NCBI GenBank assembly: GCA_017610525.1
Contig: JAFCBW010000029.1
Location: 1 to 16,602, forward strand
From: Candidatus Nanohalarchaeota archaeon
GTDB taxonomy: Archaea; EX4484-52; B79-G9
Reading direction: 5' to 3'
DNA: 16,602 nt
The first letter of the stretch is position 1; each line of letters starts with the position of its first letter. A model generated the notes under the pieces. It made no database searches, had not been told where the DNA came from, and saw nothing but the letters and a program-made list of their open reading frames with translations. A program made the position numbers and the translations under genes. Positions 7,374 through 15,331 of this stretch are shown here, piece by piece.

Positions 7374-7412
7374 TTTTTTATCGTATATGGGATATAGTCC
7401 TACGATAAAAAA
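7374..7412. promoter_or_regulatory. Perfect 12-base inverted repeat upstream of the receptor gene
   Basis: TTTTTTATCGTA (7374-7385) and TACGATAAAAAA (7401-7412) are exact reverse complements separated by 15 bases, about 100 bases before the receptor start. The arms begin with T6 and end with A6 on either strand, so this is not a classic hairpin followed by a U-run. An operator for a dimeric regulator or a leader hairpin are both possible. The divergent winged-helix gene at 8074 is a natural candidate regulator, by location only. Confidence 0.6.
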
Positions 7413-7760
7413 GCATGGAATACTCCAATTTCACAGATGTTCCACGACTTTTTTTATTTTGTCTGCTCATCAATCAGAGAGCTCTGCCTTTGTCCATGAC
7501 ACGCATGTATTCACAATTAAATCAGGATATAGCACGGCAAGGACCCCACAACATCATTACACATTATGCATACTCATTTTCCAAATGGATTCACATTTTG
7601 TATATCATAAATCTTATTTTATGTAATTTTGTATACAGAACAACGACATATATATACTTTTTGTTGTCATTAAAAAATAGTTATTGAATATCTTATTTTT
7701 CTCAATACCACCCCACAATAAACAGAGGAACAGTATCCAGAGTGCCAACAACCGCCATGT
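7413..7760. other. AT-rich spacer, no gene recognised
   Basis: Short open frames occur on the plus strand, but their translations show no recognisable domain, have no good ribosome site and are rich in His, Ser and Phe as expected of chance reading. TTTTGTATA occurs twice, near 7597 and 7627. ATATATATAC near 7650 could be a TATA box reading leftward, which would give the receptor mRNA a long leader. Nothing firmer can be said. Confidence 0.4.
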
Positions 7761-7930
7761 TGTCAACAATCGCCGGTCAAATAGACAGGCTGCATTTACG
7801 GTTGCATTGCCATGCTATCATGCAACCGGAAAGCTTGGAAATAGACAACTATTCCCTAAATTTCCATGATTTACAGTTGCATCCCAAAGTGTCATGCAAT
7901 CAGAAAACTTGAAACACCAAACATTGCATT
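7761..7930. repeat. Repeat B, copy 1: two tandem hairpin units
   Basis: Positions 7761-7840 match 15974-16052 with five substitutions and one single-base gap, and 7831-7870 match 16114-16153 with two substitutions, both in the same orientation. The element begins with GCCGGTC-AAATA-GACAGGC, an imperfect stem. A nine-pair stem follows, CGGTTGCAT (7799-7807) with ATGCAACCG (7820-7828), then AGCTTGGAAAT and a closing ATTTCCATGAT. From 7871 a second, more divergent unit follows: AGTTGCAT...ATGCAATC, then ACTTGAAA. It has no coding potential. It lies just upstream of the plus-strand block. Confidence 0.8.
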
Positions 7931-8035
7931 TCGTCGTAAATTGCCCAACTGATTCGCGTTATTTTGGGAAAGGTTAGAAAATAAACCTAGACTTGTCAAG
8001 AAAACAAAATAATATCCAGACACGACAACTTTTCA

Positions 8036-8050
8036 GGAACAAAATATTTA
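8036..8050 (+). promoter_or_regulatory. TATA-type promoter of the winged-helix gene
   Basis: GGAACAAA (8036-8043) runs into AATATTTAA, a TATA-like box centred near 8046, about 27-28 bases before the ATGs at 8074 and 8077. Transcription would start at or beside the start codon, giving a leaderless mRNA; this fits the absence of a ribosome site. GGAACAAA followed by ATATT recurs at 9260-9267, upstream of the cheY genes. Confidence 0.6.
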
Positions 8051-8073
8051 AGTATGCCCGCCATATACTATAA

Positions 8074-9204
8074 ATGATGACACCGCCAAAAATCAGCAAC
8101 GCGCCGTTATTTACAGAAAAAGAAGAACAGGTATTCGAAGGAATAATAAGATACCCGCACCTTAATGACACAGGGCTATCCCAAAAAATCAACATCAGCA
8201 GGACAACAATAACATGCATCAGGAACAAATTACTCACAGGCAGCCTTTACTCCCCTACAAGAATCCCAAAACTATGCATAGACAAAAGCGAACTACTCAC
8301 TATCGCATGCATCAGGCTTAACCCCTTCGATGTTTCACGCGCAAAAACAAAAGAAATAGATGCTCTTTTTGACACACCGCAAATGATATTCGGCATCGCG
8401 TCACAAGACAAAATACTCGCCATATTCCTCTCGAAAGACTACACCGAACTTTACAACACAGAATCAGTGAACAGCCTAAATGACGCGCAATACATAACAG
8501 GAACCACCTACCACTCCTTCCCCCTCCAATCCCTGCACGTCCCGGTATTTTTCGAATATGCATCATTATTCAGATTATCCGGCAAGACAGGAAAGCAAAA
8601 CAACAATCCATCCACCACAGGTACCGCATCACTCTTTGAATCCCGCGCACATGCAGACACAACCAACATACCCCGCAGGCACACTGCCCCATCCATTGTA
8701 AAAGTCACTCCAACAGAAAAAATAATAATGTACGCCCTTGTAAAGCACCCGTCATGGACAGACAACCAGACAGCAGAATTCACTAACATGCACCGCTCAA
8801 GAATAACGCAGGTTCGCAACAAACTAACAAAATCAGGACTAATCAGGACCCTTAACATACCTGACGCAAAGAAACTCAACCATACCTGCCTAAGAATGAC
8901 GCACATAAAATTCAACACCCATATAGGTATCAGCAAAATCACAGAAATAATTAAAAGCGCACAAGACCACCTCAAAAGCATCTTCATAGCATACAACACA
9001 AAAGAAGCCATGATCATCTCTTCATCAGAAACTCACGACGATTCCATGCTGAGACACCGCAACTTCTTTGAATATTGCACAACCAACAAACTCCCTGTAA
9101 AATCGATAACTTCATCTTCTTATTGCACCATACACTCAAAAATGAAGCAGCTAGACTTCGTGCCATTGCTAAGAGACATGCTTTGCTACTGGGAAAATTA
9201 CTAA
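8074..9204 (+). CDS. Duplicated winged-helix DNA-binding protein, probable regulator
   Basis: The protein has 376 residues and is made of two similar halves. Half one: a winged helix at about 14-67 (FTEKEEQVFEGIIRYP, then LSQKINISRTTITCIRNKL as the recognition region), followed by a mixed alpha/beta domain at about 71-168. Half two: a winged helix at about 211-266 (VTPTEKIIMYALVKHP, then AEFTNMHRSRITQVRNKL), followed by a domain at about 269-376 that lines up loosely with the first (PQMIFGIA with LKSIFIAY). The linker (169-210) is low complexity. The DNA-binding parts resemble Lrp/MarR-like archaeal winged helices; I do not recognise the family. One chain could act like a built-in dimer. There is no membrane segment. 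It precedes the che genes on the same strand, 430 bases away, so control of them or of the divergent receptor gene is a fair guess. ATG 8077 is an equal start choice. No ribosome site is seen; translation is probably leaderless. Confidence 0.8.
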   Translation: MMTPPKISNAPLFTEKEEQVFEGIIRYPHLNDTGLSQKINISRTTITCIRNKLLTGSLYSPTRIPKLCIDKSELLTIACIRLNPFDVSRAKTKEIDALFDTPQMIFGIASQDKILAIFLSKDYTELYNTESVNSLNDAQYITGTTYHSFPLQSLHVPVFFEYASLFRLSGKTGKQNNNPSTTGTASLFESRAHADTTNIPRRHTAPSIVKVTPTEKIIMYALVKHPSWTDNQTAEFTNMHRSRITQVRNKLTKSGLIRTLNIPDAKKLNHTCLRMTHIKFNTHIGISKITEIIKSAQDHLKSIFIAYNTKEAMIISSSETHDDSMLRHRNFFEYCTTNKLPVKSITSSSYCTIHSKMKQLDFVPLLRDMLCYWENY

Positions 9205-9240
9205 GAAATGAAAATTAATCAACATCCCAAAAATACAACT

Positions 9241-9278
9241 TTTGTTCTCCTGATTTGTTGGAACAAACATATTAAATA
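9241..9278 (+). promoter_or_regulatory. Palindromic operator-like site abutting a TATA box
   Basis: TTTGTT-GG-AACAAA (9254-9267) is a 14-base palindrome. TTTGTTC at 9241-9247 also pairs with GAACAAA (9261-9267). A TATA-like CATATTAAATA (9268-9278) follows at once, so the palindrome overlaps the position of the TFB-recognition element. It lies about 40 bases after the stop of the winged-helix gene and shares GGAACAAA with that gene's own promoter. A transcript from here would start near 9300. Confidence 0.5.
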
Positions 9279-9633
9279 CAACATATGTCATTCCAAAATG
9301 TAAAATGAGAATGTTATTTCGTATCTGTTCCTAAGACCGGGCCACATATCCCATACAGGATTCTGCAGACCAGACAAACACAGGACAATTATCGAATTGT
9401 TAACAAATTAGAAAAAAACATAACAATCACATATTTAAACCCAAAAAACACACTAAATAGTCATTCAAACATATAAATTCTTATATAGTACTGCTGGATA
9501 GAATAAAGTATATTCGTCAAATCTCTGTGGTTTTTCATCGCATATAACATCAAAACATATATCAACGATAATAAAAACCCGGAAATTATCCAACCAAACT
9601 CAAAGCAGGAAATAAAAACTACTAGGTGATTTA
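9279..9633 (+). other. AT-rich leader and promoter region before cheY1
   Basis: No supported gene was found. Candidate TATA boxes reading toward cheY1 are ATATTTAAA near 9431, the stretch 9471-9488 (ATATAAATTCTTATATAG) and ACATATATC near 9557. The last would give a leader of about 45 bases and the middle one about 120. A nine-codon frame at 9305 (MRMLFRICS) sits just after the start expected from the TATA at 9268, but nothing else supports it. AGGTGAT (9624-9630) belongs to cheY1. Confidence 0.4.
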
Positions 9634-9987
9634 ATGGTCAAAGTACTCATAGCAGATGATTCATCATTGATGAGAATCGTACTAAGGAACTTCATAAAAA
9701 AAGCAGGCCACGAGGTGATTGGCGAAGCTGCAAACGGCAAAGAGGCAGTGGAAAAGTACAACTCACTAAAGCCAAACGCAGTATTCCTTGACATACTCAT
9801 GCCTGAAATGGACGGTCTCAAAGCCCTTAAAAAAATCAAAGAAACAGACCGGTTCGCAAAAGTAATCATGTGCTCATCAGTACTTGACAACGAGACCATA
9901 AAAAAAGCCAAAAGCATCGGAGTAATTGAATACATAATGAAACCATTTCATGAAAAAGACATACAAAATGCCCTGGGAAAACTCTAA
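9634..9987 (+). CDS. cheY: CheY-type response regulator, first copy
   Basis: A stand-alone receiver domain of 117 residues with every key site: acidic pair D8/D9, phospho-acceptor D53 in FLDILMPEMDG, S81 at the switch Ser/Thr position and K103 in IMKPF. It should take phosphate from CheA. In archaea, CheY-P signals to the archaellum motor through CheF/ArlCDE, none of which is in this window. AGGTGAT lies three bases before the ATG at 9634. It is followed after 85 bases by a second cheY, so the pair may divide the labour between motor output and phosphate sink, or answer different outputs; the sequence does not say which. Confidence 0.95.
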   Translation: MVKVLIADDSSLMRIVLRNFIKKAGHEVIGEAANGKEAVEKYNSLKPNAVFLDILMPEMDGLKALKKIKETDRFAKVIMCSSVLDNETIKKAKSIGVIEYIMKPFHEKDIQNALGKL

Positions 9988-10072
9988 TACCCGCAACCGG
10001 AAAAATCATGGAATATACAGCACATAATCCGGGACACAATAAAAAATAATAATCAAACCACGTGGTGATACA

Positions 10073-10435
10073 ATGATAAAAAACATAATGCTGGTAGACG
10101 ACTCGGCCTTTATGAGAACCATAATAAAAAACGTATTAACAAAAAATGGCTACTCTATAATAGGCGAAGCAGAAAACGGCAAAATTGCCGTGGAACTGTA
10201 CTCAAAACTCAAGCCGGACGTAGTCTTCATGGACGTTGTCATGCCGGAGATGAACGGCATAGAAAGCGTAAAAAACATCAAGGCAAATGACCCAAACGCT
10301 AAAATCATCATGTGCAGTTCATCAGGTCAGCAGGCAGTTGTAATGGAAGCTATAAATGCAGGTGCACGCGGCTTCATCACAAAACCATTTCAGGAAGCTA
10401 AGATTCTTGACGAGTTATCCCGCGCAGACACATAA
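10073..10435 (+). CDS. cheY: CheY-type response regulator, second copy
   Basis: A receiver-only protein of 120 residues with D9/D10, phospho-acceptor D54 in FMDVVMPEMNG, S82 and K104 in ITKPF. It shares the general sequence of the first copy (IIGEAENGK, KLKP, IIMCSS) but is not a recent duplicate. It has the small GA-GARGF motif before the Lys (AINAGARGF) typical of classic CheY, whereas the first copy reads KSIGVIEY at that point. This difference in the alpha4-beta5 face, the usual target-binding surface, makes different partners plausible. GGTGAT lies three bases before the ATG. CheB follows after 30 bases, so it belongs to the cheB-cheA transcription unit. Confidence 0.95.
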   Translation: MIKNIMLVDDSAFMRTIIKNVLTKNGYSIIGEAENGKIAVELYSKLKPDVVFMDVVMPEMNGIESVKNIKANDPNAKIIMCSSSGQQAVVMEAINAGARGFITKPFQEAKILDELSRADT

Positions 10436-10465
10436 ATCACTAGGTACATGAAAAAAGGTGAACAG

Positions 10466-11518
10466 ATGCAAATAAAAGCGCTCGTGGTGGACGACTCAGC
10501 ATTTATGAGAAAAGTAATATCTGAAATACTCAATTCTGCACCGGGCATAGAAGTCATAGCAACAGCAAGAAACGGTAAAGAGGCAATAGAAAAAACAAAA
10601 TCACTCAGGCCCGGAATCATAACAATGGACATAGACATGCCTGAAATGAACGGTCTTGAAGCCCTTAAGCAGATAATGAAAGAATGCCCCACACCAGTCC
10701 TCATGGTCAGCGCTCACACTCAGGCCGGCGCCGAAGACACACTCAAATCCTTCGAATACGGCGCAGTAGACTTCGTCGCAAAACCCGGCGGCTCAATCTC
10801 ACTAAACCTGAAAGACTCTAAAGCCGAGATAATAGCCAAAGTAAAAGCAGCAGCACAGGTCGACACAAGAAAACTAAAAACCACACAAAGACAGCCTCCA
10901 TCAAAGCCACTCACACTGAACTCACAATCAAAATTCGCATCCCGCAAGATAGTAACAATCGGCTCATCCACTGGTGGTCCCTCGGCACTCGAGGAAGTCA
11001 TAACAAGACTACCCGCCGACCTCCCCGCACCGGTGCTCGTAGTCCAGCACATGCCACCGGACTTCACAAAATCACTTGCAGACCGGCTCAACCGGATATC
11101 ACCAATCGAAGTCAGGGAAGCAAAAGACGGCGACATGATACAGGAAGGTCTTGTACTCCTGGCCCCGGGAGACTATCACATGGAACTCAGGAACGTAAAA
11201 GTAGGCACAGAGCAAATCGAGATGATCCGCCTGAACCAGAAACCGCGCGAACTAGGCGTAAGGCCATGCGTCAACATCATGATAAAATCCGCAGCAGCCC
11301 TGCACGGCAAAAAAGTAATCGGCGTCATCCTCACAGGCATGGGCAACGACGGCACCGAGGGACTGAAAGCAATAAAATCCGCCGGTGGTCAGACCATAGT
11401 ACAGGACAGGGAAACATCACTCATATACGGGATGCCTAAATCCGCAGTAGATGCAGGCGTCGCAGACCATGTCGTACCCCTCAAAAGAGTCGCAAAAAAA
11501 ATAGTCGAATGCATGTAA
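10466..11518 (+). CDS. cheB: CheB receptor methylesterase / glutamine deamidase
   Basis: The chosen start gives 350 residues, the usual size. The N-terminal receiver has D9/D10, phospho-acceptor D55 in TMDIDMPEMNG, S82 and K106 in AKPGG. A linker (about 130-155) leads to the methylesterase domain with the catalytic triad S168 in GSSTGGP, H195 in VVQHMPP and D295 in LTGMGNDG. CheB removes methyl groups from receptor glutamates and is activated by phosphate from CheA. ATG 10466 is preferred because GGTGA (10457-10461) sits four bases before it; ATG 10448 would add six residues (MKKGEQ) and include that site. No catalytic residue is missing. cheA starts 20 bases later. Confidence 0.96.
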   Translation: MQIKALVVDDSAFMRKVISEILNSAPGIEVIATARNGKEAIEKTKSLRPGIITMDIDMPEMNGLEALKQIMKECPTPVLMVSAHTQAGAEDTLKSFEYGAVDFVAKPGGSISLNLKDSKAEIIAKVKAAAQVDTRKLKTTQRQPPSKPLTLNSQSKFASRKIVTIGSSTGGPSALEEVITRLPADLPAPVLVVQHMPPDFTKSLADRLNRISPIEVREAKDGDMIQEGLVLLAPGDYHMELRNVKVGTEQIEMIRLNQKPRELGVRPCVNIMIKSAAALHGKKVIGVILTGMGNDGTEGLKAIKSAGGQTIVQDRETSLIYGMPKSAVDAGVADHVVPLKRVAKKIVECM

Positions 11519-11538
11519 CAATTTAAATCAAACAACAG

Positions 11539-13536
11539 GTGTCAAAAATAGACAACACAGAATTCACAGAAATATTCGTAAGCGAAGCAAAAGAACACAT
11601 CCAGAACCTCAACAACGCACTTCTGGAACTCGAAAAAAATCCAGCGAACGAAGAACCCCTGACAATCATATTCCGTGCAGCCCACACCATAAAAGGCAAC
11701 GCAGCCACCATGGGCTTCGAAGGCATCCGCGACCTCACCCACAAACTCGAAGATGTCCTCGACAAACTCAGGAAACACGAACTAAAAGTAACGAAAGATA
11801 TAGTAGACACACTCTTCGAATGCCTCGACATAATCGAAAACATGATAAACAACCTCGGAGAAAGTTCCGGGGACATAGACACATCCGGAGTCATCCAAAA
11901 ACTCGAAGCAATCCTGAACTCATCATCATCCCCGCAGCCACAAAAAAAAGAAGACAACACCGCGAAAAAACAGGGCATCATACTCACAGTAAAAGACATA
12001 GGCGCAATCGAAAAACTCAGCAAAAAAACAAAAGCATACGCAGTAAAAGTAAAACTTTCAGACGACTGCCAGTTCAGGGCAGTGCGTGCCCACCTCGTCC
12101 TCGACAACCTGAAAACCGAAAAAATAATAACCACATTCCCAAGCATAGACATCCTTGAAAAAGGCGAATTCAGCCTTGAATTCACACTAGTCATAGGAAC
12201 CGCAAAGAAAAAAAGCATAATTGAACAGGCAGTAACGCACATCGCAGAAATAGACAAAGTCGAAATAACCGAACTCCCGAAAACAAAAGATAGCCTCCAA
12301 AAATACACAGAAACCCAAAAATCACCGGAAACAAAAAAAGAACTACCTACACAAACCAAAAATCCCACCGCTCCGGTCGTTGAATCTGTCCAAAGCGTCC
12401 GCGTAAGCATGGACCGCCTCGATAAGCTCATGAACCTCGTCGGCGAACTTCTCATAAGCAAGATGCAGCTTGAGGACATCAAAAAAAGACACGGCCTATC
12501 AGAACTAGACGACATAGTCCAGACAATAGACCATCTCTCTTTCGATATTCAGAACGAAGTCATGGACGTAAGAATGGTACCCGTAGACCACATATTCGCC
12601 AGGTTCCCGCGCCTTGTGCGCGACCTCGCACACGAGCAGAACAAGAAAATTGAACTGGTAATCGAGGGCAAGGAAATAGAACTCGACAGGACAGTACTTG
12701 ACCGCATGGGCGATCCACTGGTTCACCTCCTGAGAAACTCAATAGACCACGGCATAGAAACACTACAAGAGCGCAAACAGAAAGGAAAGCCCGAAACAGG
12801 CACAATAAAACTGCTCGCGAAAAGAGAAAAAAACACAGTATCCATACAGGTAATAGACGACGGCAACGGGCTTGACCCTGCAGAACTAAAACAGTCTGCA
12901 CTCAAAAAAGGGTTGATAACACAAAAGCAGGCAGACAGTATGAACGATACTGAAGCATGCAATATGATATTTCTCCCCGGATTCAGTACCAACAAAGTCA
13001 TAACCGAAATATCCGGTCGCGGCGTCGGGATGGACGTAGTCAAATCCGTACTGGACTCACTCGGCGGCCAGTTGAAAATGGAATCCGTACTGGGAAAAGG
13101 CACAACACTAACGATGAGTCTCCCGCTCACACTCGCAATCCAGCAGGTCCTGCTCATAAACATATCTGGTGAAACCTACGCAATCCCGGTAAACATCGTA
13201 TCAAAAACAATCAGGATAAAATCCAAAGACATCAAAAAAATCAAAGGCCGTGAAGTCATAATATACCGCAGCCATGAGCTACCCATCATCCGCATCAACC
13301 GCGTATTCAACCTGGATGCAGGCACAGAAAAAGAAAACCTGCTCGTGATGGTAGTTGAAAAAGAGGAGGAACTTGTCGGATTCATAATAGACGACATCAT
13401 CGGCGAACAGCAGATAGTCATCAAGACACTCGGCAACATACTCAAAAACGTGAAAGGATTCGCCGGCGGCACCACACTAGGAAACGGCAAAGTAGCCCTC
13501 ATACTTGACATAAACACACTCGTAGAAATATCATGA
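11539..13536 (+). CDS. cheA: CheA chemotaxis histidine kinase
   Basis: This 665-residue protein has the five-domain CheA plan. P1 HPt domain (about 1-125) with phosphorylated H49 in RAAHTIKGN; P2-like CheY/CheB-binding domain (about 145-245); P3 dimerisation helices (about 284-345, SVRVSMDRLDKLMNLVGEL); P4 ATP-binding domain with N-box HLLRNSIDHGIE (396-407), G1 box DDGNGLD (440-446) and G2 box GRGVGMDVV (493-501); P5 CheW-like regulatory domain (about 533-665). It autophosphorylates under receptor and CheW control and passes phosphate to CheY and CheB. The start is GTG at 11539. The only nearby AGGTG overlaps this codon, so the real start is not settled, but the P1 helix (FTEIFVSEAKEHIQNLN) follows at the expected distance. 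Linkers at 128-142 and 247-280 are Lys/Thr/Pro-rich. In the first 20 codons after the start no third base is T, unlike the minus-strand genes. Confidence 0.96.
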   Translation: MSKIDNTEFTEIFVSEAKEHIQNLNNALLELEKNPANEEPLTIIFRAAHTIKGNAATMGFEGIRDLTHKLEDVLDKLRKHELKVTKDIVDTLFECLDIIENMINNLGESSGDIDTSGVIQKLEAILNSSSSPQPQKKEDNTAKKQGIILTVKDIGAIEKLSKKTKAYAVKVKLSDDCQFRAVRAHLVLDNLKTEKIITTFPSIDILEKGEFSLEFTLVIGTAKKKSIIEQAVTHIAEIDKVEITELPKTKDSLQKYTETQKSPETKKELPTQTKNPTAPVVESVQSVRVSMDRLDKLMNLVGELLISKMQLEDIKKRHGLSELDDIVQTIDHLSFDIQNEVMDVRMVPVDHIFARFPRLVRDLAHEQNKKIELVIEGKEIELDRTVLDRMGDPLVHLLRNSIDHGIETLQERKQKGKPETGTIKLLAKREKNTVSIQVIDDGNGLDPAELKQSALKKGLITQKQADSMNDTEACNMIFLPGFSTNKVITEISGRGVGMDVVKSVLDSLGGQLKMESVLGKGTTLTMSLPLTLAIQQVLLINISGETYAIPVNIVSKTIRIKSKDIKKIKGREVIIYRSHELPIIRINRVFNLDAGTEKENLLVMVVEKEEELVGFIIDDIIGEQQIVIKTLGNILKNVKGFAGGTTLGNGKVALILDINTLVEIS

Positions 13537-13553
13537 TTCATCAGGTGCTAAAA

Positions 13554-14132
13554 ATGAACAGCCTAAACGAGATGCAGGACGGCATCATAAAAGAAATCGG
13601 GAACATCGGTGCAGGTCACATAGTAATGTACCTGTCACAGATCACAAAAGCAAAAACAGAACTAGACGTCAGCCGCGTATATGAACTGGACAATGAACAA
13701 TTCAGCAACATATCCAAATATCTCACAAGCAGGATATACGCAATAGACTACAGGTTCGATCCGGCCCCCGCCGGCGGTTTTCTCCTGCTTTTTCCAAAAG
13801 AAGTGCCACAAAACGTACTCATATTCTTAAGAAGCGCATCAGTCACCTCCCTGAACAACCTCACAACCGCATATTCAAAATCACTCGAAGACTACATCGG
13901 CATAAAATGCAAAATAACCCTCAAAAAAAGATACGAGGACACAGAATCCACAATACTTTCAGAAGTATTTGACTCATCATTCACAGGCAAAGACAAACTA
14001 CTGCTCATAGACACACGCTACAATGTAGAATCCACACCAATGGACGGTCACATGTTTTTGTACTTTGACTCAAAAGAATATAGCAATATAACAAACGCGA
14101 TAAACGCGAAAATAAAGGGGATGATAGGATGA
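13554..14132 (+). CDS. CheC-type CheY-P phosphatase, divergent copy 1
   Basis: A 192-residue protein of the CheC/CheX/FliY fold. The first site is EIGNIGAG with E14 and N17, the Glu/Asn pair that in CheC removes phosphate from CheY. The Asp/Ser expected four residues before the Glu is G10, with D9 one place off. I find no second Glu/Asn site; the matching helix reads SLNNLTTAYSKSLEDYI. The protein is therefore at most a one-site phosphatase and could be a binding partner of CheD instead. ATG 13554 is preferred because AGGTG (13543-13547) is six bases upstream; ATG 13533 overlaps the cheA stop and would add seven residues. The stop overlaps the start of the next cheC (ATGA), so the two are translationally coupled. 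Confidence 0.8.
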   Translation: MNSLNEMQDGIIKEIGNIGAGHIVMYLSQITKAKTELDVSRVYELDNEQFSNISKYLTSRIYAIDYRFDPAPAGGFLLLFPKEVPQNVLIFLRSASVTSLNNLTTAYSKSLEDYIGIKCKITLKKRYEDTESTILSEVFDSSFTGKDKLLLIDTRYNVESTPMDGHMFLYFDSKEYSNITNAINAKIKGMIG

Positions 14133-14743
14133 GTAAAGAAGACATATGTGATATGGAACTGGATGCACTAAAGGAAGTTGCAAACATCGGTGCAGGAAAC
14201 GCTGCAACAGCACTCTCGAACATGGTCAACAAAAAAATAGACATCGAAGTACCTGACGTGAAATATATAAAAATAGAATCAGTACCGGACCTCATCGGCG
14301 GCATAGAAGAAATCGCAATCGGAACATACTTCGGTATAGAAGGCGACCTGAAAGGAAACAACTTAATCCTATTTCGCGAAAGCACAGCATATCGGCTCGT
14401 GGACATGCTCATGGGCTCAACCGGCACAAACAAACTGGATGAAATGGGCGAATCCGCAGTAAAAGAAGTCGGGAACATACTTACCGGTGCGTATCTCAAC
14501 GCTATAGCCGACTTTCTTGAACTAAAACTCATCCCCACAATACCTTACCTCAACCATGATATGGCAGGAGCCATGCTTAACCAGATACTTGCTGAGCAAT
14601 CGCAGTATTCGGATCTTGTACTTGTCACAGGCACAAACCTGAAAGTAGAAAGCGAGAAATTCAAAAGCCACTTCATAATAATATTTGACCCTGGATCAAT
14701 GAAAAAAACAATAAAAATCATAAGAAAAAAAATGGGAATTTAA
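14129..14743 (+). CDS. cheC: CheC CheY-P phosphatase with two intact sites, copy 2
   Basis: This 204-residue protein is the best-preserved CheC here. Both signature sites match [DS]xxxExxN: D12/E16/N19 in LDALKEVANIGAGNAATALS, and S109/E113/N116 in ESAVKEVGNI. CheC lowers CheY-P and, when bound to CheD, controls receptor deamidation by CheD. The start ATG overlaps the stop of copy 1 by four bases (ATGA), with GATAGG just upstream, so translation is coupled. cheD follows 42 bases later, as commonly seen for this pair. Confidence 0.93.
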   Translation: MSKEDICDMELDALKEVANIGAGNAATALSNMVNKKIDIEVPDVKYIKIESVPDLIGGIEEIAIGTYFGIEGDLKGNNLILFRESTAYRLVDMLMGSTGTNKLDEMGESAVKEVGNILTGAYLNAIADFLELKLIPTIPYLNHDMAGAMLNQILAEQSQYSDLVLVTGTNLKVESEKFKSHFIIIFDPGSMKKTIKIIRKKMGI

Positions 14744-14785
14744 CATAAAACCACAATCATCACTACAAAAAAAATGGTGCAACAC

Positions 14786-15298
14786 ATGGACGCAGAAAAA
14801 ACACAAAACAAAAGAATACTTGTAGGTATGGGTGAATTTGCAGTCTCCCACAATCCACACACACTAAGCTGCATTGGTCTTGGCTCATGCATAGGTGTTG
14901 CATTATACGACAGAATCAGCCACATGGGCGGTCTTGCACACATAATGCTCCCGGATTCAGAAGAGCCGGTATCAAAAATAAGCAACCCTCTAAAACACGC
15001 AGACCTCGGAATAGAAGCGATGCTAAAAGAACTCCTAAAAAAAGACAATGGCATCAACACAACAGGCATAACCGCAAAAATAGCCGGCGGAGCCCATATG
15101 TTCCCCACAATGGACAAATCATCCTCAATGGATATTGGCAAAAGAAACGCAGAATGCGTTAAAAAGAAACTCAAATCACTCGATATAAAGCTTCTTGCAG
15201 AAGACACAGGCGGCACACACGGCCGCACAATGAACTTTGACCTGACAACAGGAATAGTTTCAATATACATCCACCAACAGGAAACTATAGAACTATAA
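14786..15298 (+). CDS. cheD: CheD receptor glutamine deamidase
   Basis: A 170-residue CheD that should deamidate receptor glutamines to glutamates, with activity held by CheC. The core is GLGSCIGVALYD with catalytic C35, and H52 in GGLAHIMLP, 17 residues further on as in Thermotoga CheD (C27/H44). The third residue of the known triad, a Thr six places before the Cys, is C29 here; I place this from memory of the family. NPLKHAD, KIAGGAHMF and DTGGTHGRTM are further CheD motifs. ATG 14786 is preferred since GGTG (14776-14779) is six bases upstream; ATG 14774 overlaps that site and would add four residues. It sits between two cheC genes. Confidence 0.94.
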   Translation: MDAEKTQNKRILVGMGEFAVSHNPHTLSCIGLGSCIGVALYDRISHMGGLAHIMLPDSEEPVSKISNPLKHADLGIEAMLKELLKKDNGINTTGITAKIAGGAHMFPTMDKSSSMDIGKRNAECVKKKLKSLDIKLLAEDTGGTHGRTMNFDLTTGIVSIYIHQQETIEL

Positions 15299-15331
15299 GA
15301 CAATCAACAAAAATCTACGGGAGACAATCAC

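Noticed and set aside
7374..7412. Transcription terminator
   Set aside because: The hairpin starts with T6 and ends with A6 on both strands, opposite to a stem followed by a U-run.
7387..7869. Short plus-strand frames in the spacer before the winged-helix gene
   Set aside because: There are no ribosome sites or recognisable motifs, and the last one runs through repeat B.
3986..8025. Shared 11-base string TCCAGACACGA at 3986 and 8015
   Set aside because: It is short, at different distances from genes and not in a symmetrical site; it could easily be chance.
9208..9303. Small frame of about 31 codons after the winged-helix gene
   Set aside because: It crosses the palindrome and TATA-like box, has no ribosome site and encodes nothing recognisable.
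11523..12515. Long minus-strand open frame opposite cheA
   Set aside because: The translation is Ser/Phe/Met-rich with no domain and lies entirely opposite a clear cheA frame; it arises from the codon bias of cheA.
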